A DNA stretch of 64,000 nt from SIG622 sp045600125 (GCA_045600125.1 JAZRXH010000095.1:15214-79213); one strand, 5' to 3'. Numbered from the stretch's first letter, positions 44,463-53,295 are shown. Made by a program: numbers and translations. The notes: generated from the letters alone by a model not told the origin.

Positions 44463-45892
44463 TTTACACCCTGAGGGGTATCCTCGAGGATAATGCCCCT
44501 GCCCTTAAGCTCATCACGAATTCTGTCTGCTTCGGCGTAGTTCTTTGCCTTCTTTGCCGCCGTTCTCTCGGCGATGAGCTTTTCGATTTCCGCATCGTCG
44601 CCGTTATCCTCCTTCTTAAGCTCAAAGCCGAAGAGGGTGAGGATCTCGGTATAGAGGTCGTTGGTCTTGGCGAGGAATTCTTCGCTCAGGTCGTCACGGA
44701 GAGCGGTATTGATGTCTCTTGTGAGCTCGAAGACGCTGGCAACGGCGTCGGCGGTGTTGAAATCGTCGTCGAGGGCTTCGCACATCTTTGCCTTGTGTGC
44801 TTCAAATGCAGCATACTTTGCTTCCTCGTCGGCACTCATCTTAGTACCCTTTGCGGCGGCACCGAGACGGAATTTTACGTTTTCTTCGCAGGTGTGGAGT
44901 CTTTCGAGAGAAGACTTCGCCGCCTTCAGCGTGTCCTCCGAGAAGTTTACGGGGCTTCTGTAATAGGCGGAAATGATGAAGTAACGGATGGCTTCATAGC
45001 CGTAGATCTTCGCCGCATCTCTTACCGTGAAGAAGTTGCCGGCGGACTTTGCCATCTTTTCGCCGTCTACGTTGATGTAGGCATTGTGGAGCCAGAACTT
45101 TGAGAACCGGGTGTCGGCGCAGCCGCGGCATTCGTCATAGGCTTCCGACTGGGCGATCTCGTTCTCATGGTGCGGGAAGGTCAGGTCCTGACCGCCGCAG
45201 TGGATGTCGATGTTGTCGCCGAGGAAACGCTTTACCATGGCGGAGCACTCGATGTGCCAGCCGGGTCTTCCTTTGCCCCACGGTGAATCCCAGGAGGGCT
45301 CGCCGGGCTTTGCGGCTTTCCAGAGAGCGAAGTCGAGGGGATCTCTCTTTATGTCGTCGATATAGGTTCTTTCGCTGGCGCCCTGCATGAGGTCGTCCAC
45401 CGACTGATGCGAAAGCCTGCCGTAGTTCTTGAACTTACGGGTGGAGTAGTACACGTCCATGCCTTCGCTGTCATCGGTGGGCTTTACGGCGTAGGCGTAG
45501 CCGCCCTTTTCGAGGGTCTCCACGATGTCGACGATCTGGTCGATGTTCTCGGTCGCCTTCGGATGCACCGTGGCGGGGCGGATGCCGAGACCCTGTGCGT
45601 CGGTGTAGTATTCCTTGATGTAGCGCTCGGCGATCTCCTTGACGGTCACGCCCTCTTCGTTCGCCTTCTTGATCATCTTGTCGTCGATGTCGGTGAAGTT
45701 CTGCACGAAGGTCACGTTGTAGCCTCTGTACTCAAGATAGCGGCGGAGAAAATCGAAAATGATGAAGCACCGGGCGTTGCCGATATGGAAGAAGTTGTAC
45801 ACGGTAGGACCGCAGGCATACATCTTTACGTTTTTGCCGTCGATGGGGGTAAATTCTTCTTTTTGTCTTGAAAGGGAATTGAATAACTGCAT
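44447..45892 (-). CDS. cysS: Cysteine--tRNA ligase
   Basis: 481 residues. Class I synthetase with MYACGPTVYNFFHIGNAR (HIGH motif and first zinc Cys) near residue 30 and zinc ligands in HIECSAM and PHHENEIAQSEA. The second ATP motif reads GEKMAKSAGNF, that is KMAKS in place of KMSKS. C-terminal helical anticodon region is complete and ends in a DALR-like helix (AKKAKNYAEADRIRDELKGRG). It overlaps mrnC and follows pgsA by 32 nt. Confidence 0.97.
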   Translation of the reverse strand: MQLFNSLSRQKEEFTPIDGKNVKMYACGPTVYNFFHIGNARCFIIFDFLRRYLEYRGYNVTFVQNFTDIDDKMIKKANEEGVTVKEIAERYIKEYYTDAQGLGIRPATVHPKATENIDQIVDIVETLEKGGYAYAVKPTDDSEGMDVYYSTRKFKNYGRLSHQSVDDLMQGASERTYIDDIKRDPLDFALWKAAKPGEPSWDSPWGKGRPGWHIECSAMVKRFLGDNIDIHCGGQDLTFPHHENEIAQSEAYDECRGCADTRFSKFWLHNAYINVDGEKMAKSAGNFFTVRDAAKIYGYEAIRYFIISAYYRSPVNFSEDTLKAAKSSLERLHTCEENVKFRLGAAAKGTKMSADEEAKYAAFEAHKAKMCEALDDDFNTADAVASVFELTRDINTALRDDLSEEFLAKTNDLYTEILTLFGFELKKEDNGDDAEIEKLIAERTAAKKAKNYAEADRIRDELKGRGIILEDTPQGVKWKRA

Positions 45893-45924
45893 GATGATCT
45901 CTCCTGTTGAAATTTAGTATTACG

Positions 45925-46497
45925 TTAGTTCATTGATATGTATTTTTTGTATTTTGCAAAGTATTCGATGCCGGAGTACAGCGTGAAGAGGGTCATGACC
46001 GCCGTGGCGATCCAGGTGACAAGATGCATCTCGCAAAAGACGGGGAGGGGAAGGAGCGGCTCGAGAAGGAGCACGAGGATGCAGACGCACTGGGAGAAGG
46101 TCTTGATCTTCCCGGACATGGCCGCCGCTATGACCGTTTCGCTGCTGGCAAGAAGACGGAGCGAGGTCACCGCCAGCTCACGGAAGACGACGATGAGCGC
46201 CACCCATACGTAGACGCTGCGAAGGTAATCGTATTTTGCCATGGCTGTTACCAGCGACGCAATGACCATGAATTTGTCCGCAAGGGGATCCATGAATTTG
46301 CCGAAATTCGTCACAAGGTTGTACTTCCTTGCAATCTTTCCGTCCAGCATATCGGTCAGCGCCGTTACCACGAAAATGGCGGCGGCGGCGATGCGGCAGA
46401 CATGATCCGAAAGAATGCTTTCGGGGAGGAGCAGAACGAGAACGAATACCGGCACGAGGATCACACGAAGGAGAGTAAGTCTGTTCGGAATGTTCAT
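45925..46497 (-). CDS. pgsA: CDP-diacylglycerol--glycerol-3-phosphate 3-phosphatidyltransferase
   Basis: 190 residues, integral membrane enzyme that makes phosphatidylglycerol phosphate. The CDP-alcohol phosphotransferase motif D-G-x2-A-R-x8-G-x3-D-x3-D is complete: DGKIARKYNLVTNFGKFMD then PLAD (about 50-74). It begins MNIPNRLTLLRV as typical for PgsA. It is 24 nt downstream of rimO, an order common in Firmicutes. Confidence 0.95.
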   Translation of the reverse strand: MNIPNRLTLLRVILVPVFVLVLLLPESILSDHVCRIAAAAIFVVTALTDMLDGKIARKYNLVTNFGKFMDPLADKFMVIASLVTAMAKYDYLRSVYVWVALIVVFRELAVTSLRLLASSETVIAAAMSGKIKTFSQCVCILVLLLEPLLPLPVFCEMHLVTWIATAVMTLFTLYSGIEYFAKYKKYISMN

Positions 46498-46521
46498 TGA
46501 TTTATCCTGTCCTTTCCTGCG

Positions 46522-47883
46522 TCAGCGCACGGCTTCGCCAACAAGGTCGTAGTCCATGACCTCGTTTATCCGCACGTTCACGTATTCGCCTTCTTTGATG
46601 CGGCGGCTGCTCGTGAAATAAACCTTGCCGTCGATTTCGGGAGCATCGCAGGCGCTTCTGCCGTAGTAGGTCTCGGCGACCTTGTCGAAGCCCTCACAGA
46701 GAACCTCCGTGATTTTTCCGACGCTCTGCTCGTTGGATTTCTCATGAATGGCGTACTGATTGGACATCAGAGCGTCCTGCCTTCTTTCCATATGCTTCCG
46801 GGAGACCTTGCCGGGCAGGAGTGCCGCCGGGGTGCCTTCCTCCTCGGAGTAGGTGAACACGCCGAGTCTGTCGAATTTCGCTTCCTTTAAGAACTCCGCA
46901 AGAAGGGCAAAGTCCTCGCCCTCTTCCCCCGGGAAGCCCACGATAACGGTGGTACGGAGCTTCACGCCGGGAATGCCTTCCCGAAGCGCACGCAGACGGT
47001 CTTTTATAAGCTCGCTGTTTCCCCGCCGGTTCATCAGTTTCAGTATCTTATCCGAAATGTGCTGGATCGGCATGTCGATGTACTTGACGATCTTGTCTTC
47101 TTCGGCAATGACCTTTATCAGCTCGTCGGTGATCTCCTCGGGGTAGCAGTAGAGAAGACGGATCCAGTGGAGCTTTTCGATTTTGCAAAGCTCCCGGAGA
47201 AGCTCGGGGAGCTTCAGCTCGCCGTAAAGGTCAAGTCCGTATCTTGTGGTGTCCTGCGAAATGACCATCAGCTCGGTGGTGCCCATCTCCGCAAGCTCTT
47301 TTGCTTCCCGCACCACGTCCTCGATGGGGCGGCTGCGGAAGCGTCCCCGTATCATGGGGATGGCGCAGTAGGTACATCGGTTGTCGCAGCCCTCGGAGAT
47401 TTTTATGTAGGTCGAATACTCGGGGGTGGTGATGACACGGTCCTCACCGAGAATCTGATTTTCAGCCTTGGTGATACAGCAGTACTTATTCTCTCTCTTT
47501 TCAAGAGCGCCGCCGTTTTCATAGGCGTTCTTTACGGCTTCCGCAATATTGCCCAGATCTCCCACGCCCACCATGGCGTCGATCTCGGGAAGCTCGGTGA
47601 AAAGCTCCTCGCCGTATCTCTGCGCAAGACAGCCGGTCACGACGATGCCCCGGAGATTTCTGTTTTCCCGAAGCCACGCCACATCGAGGATGTTTTCGAT
47701 GGCTTCCTTCTTGGCGCTTTCAATGAAGGCGCAGGTGTTTATGACGATGACGTCGGCTTCAATGTCCTCAGCGACGATCTCAAAGCCTGCGTCGACCAGC
47801 TTTTTCAGCATGACCTCGGTGTCGACCCGGTTCTTTTCGCATCCGAGGGACACGAAAGCGACCTTGATTCCGTTGTTTTCCAA
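46522..47883 (-). CDS. rimO: Ribosomal protein uS12 methylthiotransferase
   Basis: 453 residues from a TTG start. RimO adds a methylthio group to an Asp of ribosomal protein S12. The N-terminal MTTase domain has FVSLGCEKNRVDTE; the radical SAM cluster is CDNRCTYC (C-x3-C-x2-C); the C-terminal TRAM domain ends VNVRINEVMDYDLVGEAVR. The TTG at 47881-47883 is chosen because the longer frame would run through a perfect promoter (47926-47954) and RimO normally starts a few residues before the SLGC motif; AAAGGA lies upstream. It is first in the rimO-pgsA-cysS-mrnC-pth-WbsX operon. Confidence 0.95.
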   Translation of the reverse strand: MENNGIKVAFVSLGCEKNRVDTEVMLKKLVDAGFEIVAEDIEADVIVINTCAFIESAKKEAIENILDVAWLRENRNLRGIVVTGCLAQRYGEELFTELPEIDAMVGVGDLGNIAEAVKNAYENGGALEKRENKYCCITKAENQILGEDRVITTPEYSTYIKISEGCDNRCTYCAIPMIRGRFRSRPIEDVVREAKELAEMGTTELMVISQDTTRYGLDLYGELKLPELLRELCKIEKLHWIRLLYCYPEEITDELIKVIAEEDKIVKYIDMPIQHISDKILKLMNRRGNSELIKDRLRALREGIPGVKLRTTVIVGFPGEEGEDFALLAEFLKEAKFDRLGVFTYSEEEGTPAALLPGKVSRKHMERRQDALMSNQYAIHEKSNEQSVGKITEVLCEGFDKVAETYYGRSACDAPEIDGKVYFTSSRRIKEGEYVNVRINEVMDYDLVGEAVR

Positions 47884-47925
47884 ATTCAGTTTGTCCTTTC
47901 CTTGGTTTTCACAAATATTCACAAT

Positions 47926-47954
47926 ATTATAGCACATATGAAAGGCTATTGCAA
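47926..47954 (-). promoter_or_regulatory. Sigma-A promoter for the rimO operon
   Basis: On the minus strand TTGCAA (47949-47954), 17-bp spacer, TATAAT (47926-47931), about 45 bp before the chosen rimO start. Confidence 0.8.
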
Positions 47955-48052
47955 GCATTCGCCGAATTATTTACATATTATATGAAATTATATGAAATTA
48001 AGGCATGGGGAAAGGACAAAGGCAGGAAGATTTTCAATTTTCCGCACTCCCC

Positions 48053-48082
48053 TTGACACCGGGACCCGAAGTGTGGTATCAT
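48053..48082 (+). promoter_or_regulatory. Promoter for the FAD oxidoreductase gene
   Basis: TTGACA (48053-48058), 18-bp spacer, TATCAT (48077-48082) with TG one base upstream. Confidence 0.6.
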
Positions 48083-48138
48083 AATGCCGTAAGAGCATAG
48101 TAAATCCATATGAATCATATAAAAAAGGAGCGCTTATT

Positions 48139-49350
48139 ATGGCATATATCATAGAACCCGAGAGAAAAACGGAGGTCACGGCAGAGTACGAGGTCGCCGT
48201 GGTCGGCGGCGGCATTGCCGGTGTAGCGGCGGCGCTTGCGGCGGCAAGGAAAGGGGCGAAGACGCTTCTTATCGAAAAGCAGTATTGCCTTGGCGGTCTT
48301 GCCACCCTCGGACTTGTGACGATCTATCTTCCCATCTGCGACGGTGCGGGTCGGCAGGTCAGCTTCGGTCTTGCCGAGGAGCTGCTCCGTCTTTCCATTA
48401 AGCACGGCGCTGAGGCACGTTACCCGAAGAGCTGGCTCGATGAGGAGCATTCAGTAGAAGAAAGAGCGGCGGCGGAACGGTATGAAGTGCAGTTCGACGC
48501 CAACGTCTACGCCATCCTTCTCGAAAAGGCGCTGGAGGAGGAAAACGTCGATCTCCTTTACGGTACGTCGGTCTGCGGCGTTCGGCGCGAAAACGGTAAA
48601 GTGACCTCCCTCATCATCGAGAACAAATCCGGAAGAAGTGCGGTGAAGGTAAAGTCGGTAGTCGACTGCTCCGGCGACGCCGACGTTTGCTTCCTTGCGG
48701 GGGAGGATACCGAGCTGTATGCCCAGAAGAACGTGCTGGCGGCATGGTATTATTCCACCGACGACGCCGGAAGAAACAAGCTCAAAATGCTCGGCTTTGC
48801 GGAGCTTCCCGAAAGTCAGAAGGCAAAGGACGATGCGTCTCTTCTCGTTCCCGTGCGCTTCGGCGGCATCGACGCTGTCGAAACCAGCGGCATGATGCAG
48901 ACGGGACACGGCAAGATCCTCGAGGACTTCCTCAAAAACGGGGGCGTGTCGGAAAAACACTCGCTGACCTCCATTGCGGGCATCCCGCAGCTGCGGATGA
49001 CGAGGCGTGTGGCTGGATACTCCGAGCTTGCCCTTGAGCTTGACCATAAATATGTCGAAAATTCGGTCGGCATGATCTCCAACTGGAGAAAAAGAGGTCC
49101 TGTCTACGAGGTGCCCTTCGACTGTCTCTTCGGTAAGAAGATTAAGAATATCATCACCGCCGGCAGGTGCATTTCCTGCACGGGCGATATGTGGGATATT
49201 TCGAGAGTTATTCCCTGCTGTGCCGTTACCGGAGAGGCGGCGGGCATTGCGGCGGCGATGACCGATGATTTTGCTTCCCTCGATGTAAAGGAAGTTCAGG
49301 CGGAGCTTGTCAAAAACGGCGTAGTCCTGCACTTCGGCGATCTTGCGTAA
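48139..49350 (+). CDS. FAD-dependent oxidoreductase
   Basis: 403 residues. The N-terminal Rossmann fingerprint VAVVGGGIAGVAAALAAARKG with downstream LIEK, then KQYCLGGLATLGLV, is that of the FAD_oxidored (PF12831-like) group. SVVDCSGDADV and AGRCISCTGDMWDISRV near the C-terminus are the usual FAD-contacting segments. It has no signal peptide. AAAGGAG precedes the ATG. It is monocistronic by position; no partner gene indicates the substrate. Confidence 0.85.
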   Translation: MAYIIEPERKTEVTAEYEVAVVGGGIAGVAAALAAARKGAKTLLIEKQYCLGGLATLGLVTIYLPICDGAGRQVSFGLAEELLRLSIKHGAEARYPKSWLDEEHSVEERAAAERYEVQFDANVYAILLEKALEEENVDLLYGTSVCGVRRENGKVTSLIIENKSGRSAVKVKSVVDCSGDADVCFLAGEDTELYAQKNVLAAWYYSTDDAGRNKLKMLGFAELPESQKAKDDASLLVPVRFGGIDAVETSGMMQTGHGKILEDFLKNGGVSEKHSLTSIAGIPQLRMTRRVAGYSELALELDHKYVENSVGMISNWRKRGPVYEVPFDCLFGKKIKNIITAGRCISCTGDMWDISRVIPCCAVTGEAAGIAAAMTDDFASLDVKEVQAELVKNGVVLHFGDLA

Positions 49351-49416
49351 AGACATTTTCTCAGCCTTTCCGTTACGGCAGACGGAAATGAATTCAAATG
49401 AAACCGTAAGAATCAG

Positions 49417-49449
49417 CGGACGGAGCCCGAAAGCGGCTTCGTCCGTTCT
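49417..49449 (+). terminator. Probable terminator after the FAD oxidoreductase gene
   Basis: CGGACGGAGCC (49417-49427) pairs with GGCTTCGTCCG (49435-49445). The T-tract is weak (TTCTATTA). Confidence 0.45.
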
Positions 49450-49464
49450 ATTATCTCTTGAATG

Positions 49465-49517
49465 TTTACCAAATGGGTAAAGTATTGCTTGATTTGTTCA
49501 TATCTGCGTGGTACAAT
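49465..49517 (+). promoter_or_regulatory. Promoter with upstream inverted repeat for the beta-helix/glmS operon
   Basis: TTGATT (49489-49494), 17-bp spacer, TACAAT (49512-49517) with TG one base upstream. Just upstream TTTACC (49465-49470) and GGTAAA (49476-49481) form a 6-bp inverted repeat, a possible regulator site. Confidence 0.6.
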
Positions 49518-49586
49518 ATCCTCGTCTGCGGCATAGAATAGGCTGCGGAAGGGAATACAGCGTAAGGTAAGGAGGATAATGAAACG

Positions 49587-50294
49587 ATGAAGGAAAGCAC
49601 GGAAACGGGCTTGAAAACAGCTATGGAGAAGGTGATGATCGCTTCTCTCTTCGATCTTGAAAAGACGATCGCAAGGGATCTTTTTCTTCGCCATGAATAC
49701 CCGTGGGAGATACTGCCCGATATAAAGGACTTTGTGCTGTCACTGGGAAAGACTCTCGATAAGAACGTCTACGATGAGGTGAAGGAAAACGTCTGGATCG
49801 CAAAAAGCGTGAAAATCTATCCGAACACGGTGATCGAAGGTCCCTGCATCATCGACGAAGGCGCCGAGGTGCGTCCTTCGGCATTTATCCGGGGCAGAGT
49901 GATCGTCGGGAAGAACTGCGTGGTGGGCAATTCCACCGAGCTGAAAAACTGCATTCTCTTCGATAACGTGCAGGTGCCGCATTTCAACTACGTGGGGGAT
50001 TCGATCCTCGGCTATAAGGCGCACATCGGCGCCGGGGGCGTTACGTCCAACGTCAAGAGCGATAAAACGGAGGTCGTTCTGCATATCGGCGGCGTATCGG
50101 TTCCGACGGGTCTCAGAAAGCTCGGCGCCATGCTCGGAGACTTTGCGGAGGTAGGCTGCAACACTGTCCTGAATCCCGGCACGGTCGTTGGCAGAAGCTC
50201 GAACGTATATCCGCTGTCAAGCGTGCGGGGCTATGTTCCGGAAAACAGCATCTATAAGGCGGAAAGGGGCGTGACGGCGAAAAGAACGGAATGA
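49587..50294 (+). CDS. Left-handed beta-helix (hexapeptide) protein, GlmU C-terminus-like
   Basis: 235 residues. An N-terminal helical part (1-65) is followed by hexapeptide turns (NTVIEGPCIIDEGAEVRPSAFIRG, quoted in part: VWIAKSVKIYPN, VGNSTELKNCILFDN). The region HFNYVGDSILGYKAHIGAG resembles the acetyltransferase end of GlmU and related sugar-nucleotide enzymes. No nucleotidyltransferase domain is attached. Because glmS follows on the same transcript, a link to UDP-GlcNAc-related metabolism is likely but not shown. GTAAGGAGG lies upstream of the start. Confidence 0.75.
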   Translation: MKESTETGLKTAMEKVMIASLFDLEKTIARDLFLRHEYPWEILPDIKDFVLSLGKTLDKNVYDEVKENVWIAKSVKIYPNTVIEGPCIIDEGAEVRPSAFIRGRVIVGKNCVVGNSTELKNCILFDNVQVPHFNYVGDSILGYKAHIGAGGVTSNVKSDKTEVVLHIGGVSVPTGLRKLGAMLGDFAEVGCNTVLNPGTVVGRSSNVYPLSSVRGYVPENSIYKAERGVTAKRTE

Positions 50295-50320
50295 CCCGGC
50301 ATTTTGCGAAATTCCAAAAG

Positions 50321-50482
50321 AGTCAGCGCCTGCTCCGATGAAAGTTATTTATACTTTTCTTCGGGGGACGAGGGGGAGGCTTATCGAAGGATTCGGCGGA
50401 TACCTCCCGGTGCATCGGCATCGTCATGTACGGAGCAAAAATTCGGAGCGATCCGTCAACAAATCCCGTACAGACCGAAATA
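50321..50482 (+). ncRNA. glmS ribozyme (glucosamine-6-phosphate-activated)
   Basis: The conserved core is plain: AGCGCC with cleavage expected between A325 and G326 of 50325/50326; P1 formed by TGCTCCG (50331-50337) and CGGAGCA (50431-50437); GACGAGG (50367-50373), TTATCGA (50381-50387), TTCGGCGGAT (50392-50401) and CTCCCGG (50404-50410) as the pseudoknotted centre. A 3' stem TTCGG (50442-50446) with CCGAA (50475-50479) fits P3/P4. Known glmS ribozymes cut their own mRNA when glucosamine-6-phosphate binds and so repress glmS. The 3' boundary is approximate. Confidence 0.93.
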
Positions 50483-50500
50483 CTTTTATCAATACTTTGT

Positions 50501-50545
50501 ACGGCGGCACCGTGTTCTCAGGCTCTCACGGGGCTTTGCCGCCGT
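50501..50545 (+). promoter_or_regulatory. Large hairpin between the ribozyme and glmS
   Basis: ACGGCGGCA (50501-50509) pairs exactly with TGCCGCCGT (50537-50545), with an inner CCGTG/CACGG stem. It ends 24 nt before the glmS ATG and has no T-run. Confidence 0.6.
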
Positions 50546-50568
50546 GTCATACGCTATGGAGAATGACC

Positions 50569-52410
50569 ATGTGCGGAATCATTGGCTACACAGGAAAAGA
50601 AAATGCACTGCCGATCCTTCTTGAGGGACTGCACAGCCTCGAATACAGAGGCTATGACTCGGCGGGAATTTCGGTATTCGGAAAGGGCGGGATCGCCACC
50701 GTCAAGGCGAAGGGGCGCATCCATATCTTAGAGGAAATAATAAAAGAACATAAGGACTTCGATTCTCTTTCCGCATCCCGATGCGGCATCGGGCACACCC
50801 GCTGGGCGACCCACGGCGAACCTTCTGACACAAATTCGCACCCCCACTCGACGCCGAGAATGAGCCTTGTCCATAACGGCATTATCGAAAACCATGCAGA
50901 GCTCTCGGAAAAGCTGAAAAAGGAAGGGTATACCTTCGAGTCGCAGACAGACACCGAAGCGGCGCTGAAGGTCATTGACAGCTATTACGTACAGTACGGC
51001 GACCCGTTCAAAGCCATCGCCATGGCGCTGTCGGAGATACGGGGCTCCTACGCCTTCGGGATGCTGTTTGACAGGTTTCCGGGGATGATCTTCGGCGTCA
51101 AAAAGGAAAGTCCGCTGCTTTGCGCAAGGGGCGAAGGCGGGTCGTTTCTCGCTTCGGACATCCCGGCGTTCCTTTCGCATACCGACCGGTATTATCGCCT
51201 TGAGGAAGGGGAGGTCGCCGTTCTTTCCGGGGATTCCGTCCGCTTCTTCGACCTGCGTGGAAACTTTATCGAAAAGACGCCGGAAAAGGTGGACTGGACC
51301 TATGAGCAGGCGACAAAGGGCGGCTTTGCGCATTTCATGCTGAAAGAAATATACGAGGAGCCCGAGGCGATCGAGAGCACCCTTGCGGGAAGGCTCTCTT
51401 CGGGAAGGATCGACTTCGGCATAGAAGAGCTCGACAGAAGGATCTCCGGCGGGTTCCGGCGCATCCACATCGTCGCCTGCGGTACCGCCATGCATGCGGG
51501 TCTTATCGGAAAGGTTTTTCTGGAAAAGCTCGCCCGTATCCCCGTCGAGGTGGAGATCGCCTCGGAATTCCGGTACAAGGATCCGCTTCTTTATAAGGAC
51601 GACCTCTTTATCGCTCTTTCTCAGTCCGGGGAGACCGCCGATACCCTTGCGGCGCTGCGGCTCGCAAAGGAGAAAGGTCTTTACACCCTCGGCATCGTGA
51701 ACGTGGTGGGGTCTTCGCTTGCAAGAGAGGCGGACGGCGTGATCTATACCCATGCGGGTCCCGAGATCGCCGTCGCCAGCACCAAGGCGTACAGCGTGCA
51801 GATCTGCATCCTTTATCTTCTTGCTCTGAGAATCGCAGAAGCGGCGGGGACGATATCTTCCGGAGAAGCCGGAGAACGTCTTTCGCTTCTTGTGAAGGAT
51901 GCTCCGCAGAAGATCCGGAAGGTCCTTGAAAGCTGCGAGGATATCAAACGCATCTGCACCTCCTTCCGTGACAAAAACAGTCTGTTCTTCCTCGGCAGAG
52001 GCGCCGACTACGCTCTTGCCTGCGAGGCGTCGCTGAAGCTCAAGGAGGTTTCGTACATCCACTGCGAAGCCTATGCGGCGGGAGAACTGAAGCACGGAAC
52101 CATCTCGCTCATCACCGAAGGCACCGACGTTGTCGCCATCGCCACCGAAAAGCATCTCTTCCCGAAGACCCTCGGCAACATACGGGAGGTCAGGGCGAGA
52201 GGAGCCCGTGTTACCCTCATCGCCGACGAAACGCTGGAGGTCTCGCCGGACGTGTATGACGAGATCATCCGTATCCCGCCGATAGAAGACGCTCTTTCCT
52301 GCCTTCCCGCTGCCGCCGCCTTCCAGATGATCGCTTACTGCACCGCCGTTCTTCGGGGCTGTGACGTGGACAAGCCCCGGAATCTTGCAAAGTCGGTCAC
52401 GGTCGAGTGA
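50569..52410 (+). CDS. glmS: Glutamine--fructose-6-phosphate aminotransferase (isomerizing)
   Basis: 613 residues, normal GlmS length. It makes glucosamine-6-phosphate, entry to cell-wall amino sugars. The start must be 50569, since Cys2 of MCGIIGYTG is the N-terminal nucleophile of the glutaminase domain; GGAG is 7 nt upstream. The glutaminase half has YRGYDSAG, GHTRWATHGEPS and SHPHSTP; the two SIS isomerase domains have ACGTAMHAG, LSQSGETADT and FLGRGADYALACE, and the C-terminus ends KPRNLAKSVTVE. Its leader carries the glmS ribozyme, and the frame running through that leader is not coding. Confidence 0.97.
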   Translation: MCGIIGYTGKENALPILLEGLHSLEYRGYDSAGISVFGKGGIATVKAKGRIHILEEIIKEHKDFDSLSASRCGIGHTRWATHGEPSDTNSHPHSTPRMSLVHNGIIENHAELSEKLKKEGYTFESQTDTEAALKVIDSYYVQYGDPFKAIAMALSEIRGSYAFGMLFDRFPGMIFGVKKESPLLCARGEGGSFLASDIPAFLSHTDRYYRLEEGEVAVLSGDSVRFFDLRGNFIEKTPEKVDWTYEQATKGGFAHFMLKEIYEEPEAIESTLAGRLSSGRIDFGIEELDRRISGGFRRIHIVACGTAMHAGLIGKVFLEKLARIPVEVEIASEFRYKDPLLYKDDLFIALSQSGETADTLAALRLAKEKGLYTLGIVNVVGSSLAREADGVIYTHAGPEIAVASTKAYSVQICILYLLALRIAEAAGTISSGEAGERLSLLVKDAPQKIRKVLESCEDIKRICTSFRDKNSLFFLGRGADYALACEASLKLKEVSYIHCEAYAAGELKHGTISLITEGTDVVAIATEKHLFPKTLGNIREVRARGARVTLIADETLEVSPDVYDEIIRIPPIEDALSCLPAAAAFQMIAYCTAVLRGCDVDKPRNLAKSVTVE

Positions 52411-52431
52411 GGCAGGGTAAATAAAAAAAGA

Positions 52432-52467
52432 AACGGTCATTCCCAATGTCGGAGTGACCGTTCTTTT
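52432..52467. terminator. Bidirectional terminator between glmS and the AraC gene
   Basis: AACGGTCATTCC (52432-52443) pairs with GGAGTGACCGTT (52451-52462), A-rich before and T-rich after. Confidence 0.9.
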
Positions 52468-52494
52468 CTGCTCGCTGCTGCAGGCGCAGGGCTT

Positions 52495-53295
52495 TTATTT
52501 TTTGGCGTGCCGCAGGCTTCCCTCAAAGCCCTCCTGCCGAAGCGCTCTCGACAGAGAGGAGGCGTTTTCGTATCCCACAAGCTCCGCTGTCCGGGTGAGG
52601 GAATTGCCGCTCCCGAGCAGCTCCACCGCCTTGGTCAGACGGTAGAACCGAAGATAGGCATACGGCGTTTCATACATGACAGACTTGAAGCGCTCGATAA
52701 AATAATGCGTCACAAAGCCCGCTTTTTTGGCAAGCAGTTCGTTGGTGATATTTTCGGAGTAGTGCTCGTGGATGTATTCCACCGCCATGTTGATGCCGGT
52801 GTCTGTCACGAAGGGGATGGGGAAGATCCTGCCGACGAGGGTCAGCACCACCGACAGCAGCTTTTCGAGGATGTCCTTGTTTTCTCCCATGCTCTCGGTG
52901 ACGACACAGCTCCGGTAGTTTACGCCCCGCCAGCTGTACGGCGATTCGTTTTTCAGCCGGTCGATGGTTTCGAGGATCGTCAAAAGAGCCGTATCTTCGC
53001 CCACCGGGTATTCGAGGGGGGCGCCTCCCATGATGAGGGGAGAGGAGAGAAAGTCGATGAAGATATGGTCGATCCGGTCGTCCGGGTCCTGAAAAAAGTG
53101 GCACTGCATGTCGTAGGGCATGATGTAGATATGCCCGGGCTTGAAGAAGTGACGGCTGTTCCTTGCGTCAAGGTACCATCCCGTGCCGCTCTTTATATAG
53201 TAAAACCGCTGGATGTGGGTGGTGGGATTCAGTACCCACGGCTCGCTTGCCGGTCTTGAATCAAACAGAAAGATGTTGAGATTGATGTCGTTCAT
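52495..53295 (-). CDS. AraC family transcriptional regulator
   Basis: 266 residues. A cupin-like sensing domain (about 1-140, FYYIKSGTGWYLD, FFKPGHIYIMPYD) is followed by two helix-turn-helix units (about 168-265; ITNELLAKKAGFVTHYFIERFK and SLTRTAELVGYENASSLSRALR are shown in part). AraC proteins of this type sense sugars or oligosaccharides and activate nearby genes. It is read from its own perfect promoter that faces and overlaps that of the solute-binding lipoprotein gene. The ATG has no good ribosome site close by (AAAGGAG is 26 nt away) and an in-frame stop excludes a longer form. Confidence 0.88.
   Translation of the reverse strand: MNDINLNIFLFDSRPASEPWVLNPTTHIQRFYYIKSGTGWYLDARNSRHFFKPGHIYIMPYDMQCHFFQDPDDRIDHIFIDFLSSPLIMGGAPLEYPVGEDTALLTILETIDRLKNESPYSWRGVNYRSCVVTESMGENKDILEKLLSVVLTLVGRIFPIPFVTDTGINMAVEYIHEHYSENITNELLAKKAGFVTHYFIERFKSVMYETPYAYLRFYRLTKAVELLGSGNSLTRTAELVGYENASSLSRALRQEGFEGSLRHAKK

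Noticed and set aside
46521..47985. A plus-strand frame (47059-47985) opposite rimO
   Set aside because: rimO has full radical SAM and TRAM motifs on the minus strand; the plus frame has none.
50338..50568. In-frame N-terminal extension of glmS by 77 codons
   Set aside because: The region is the glmS ribozyme and a hairpin, and GlmS needs Cys as its first mature residue.
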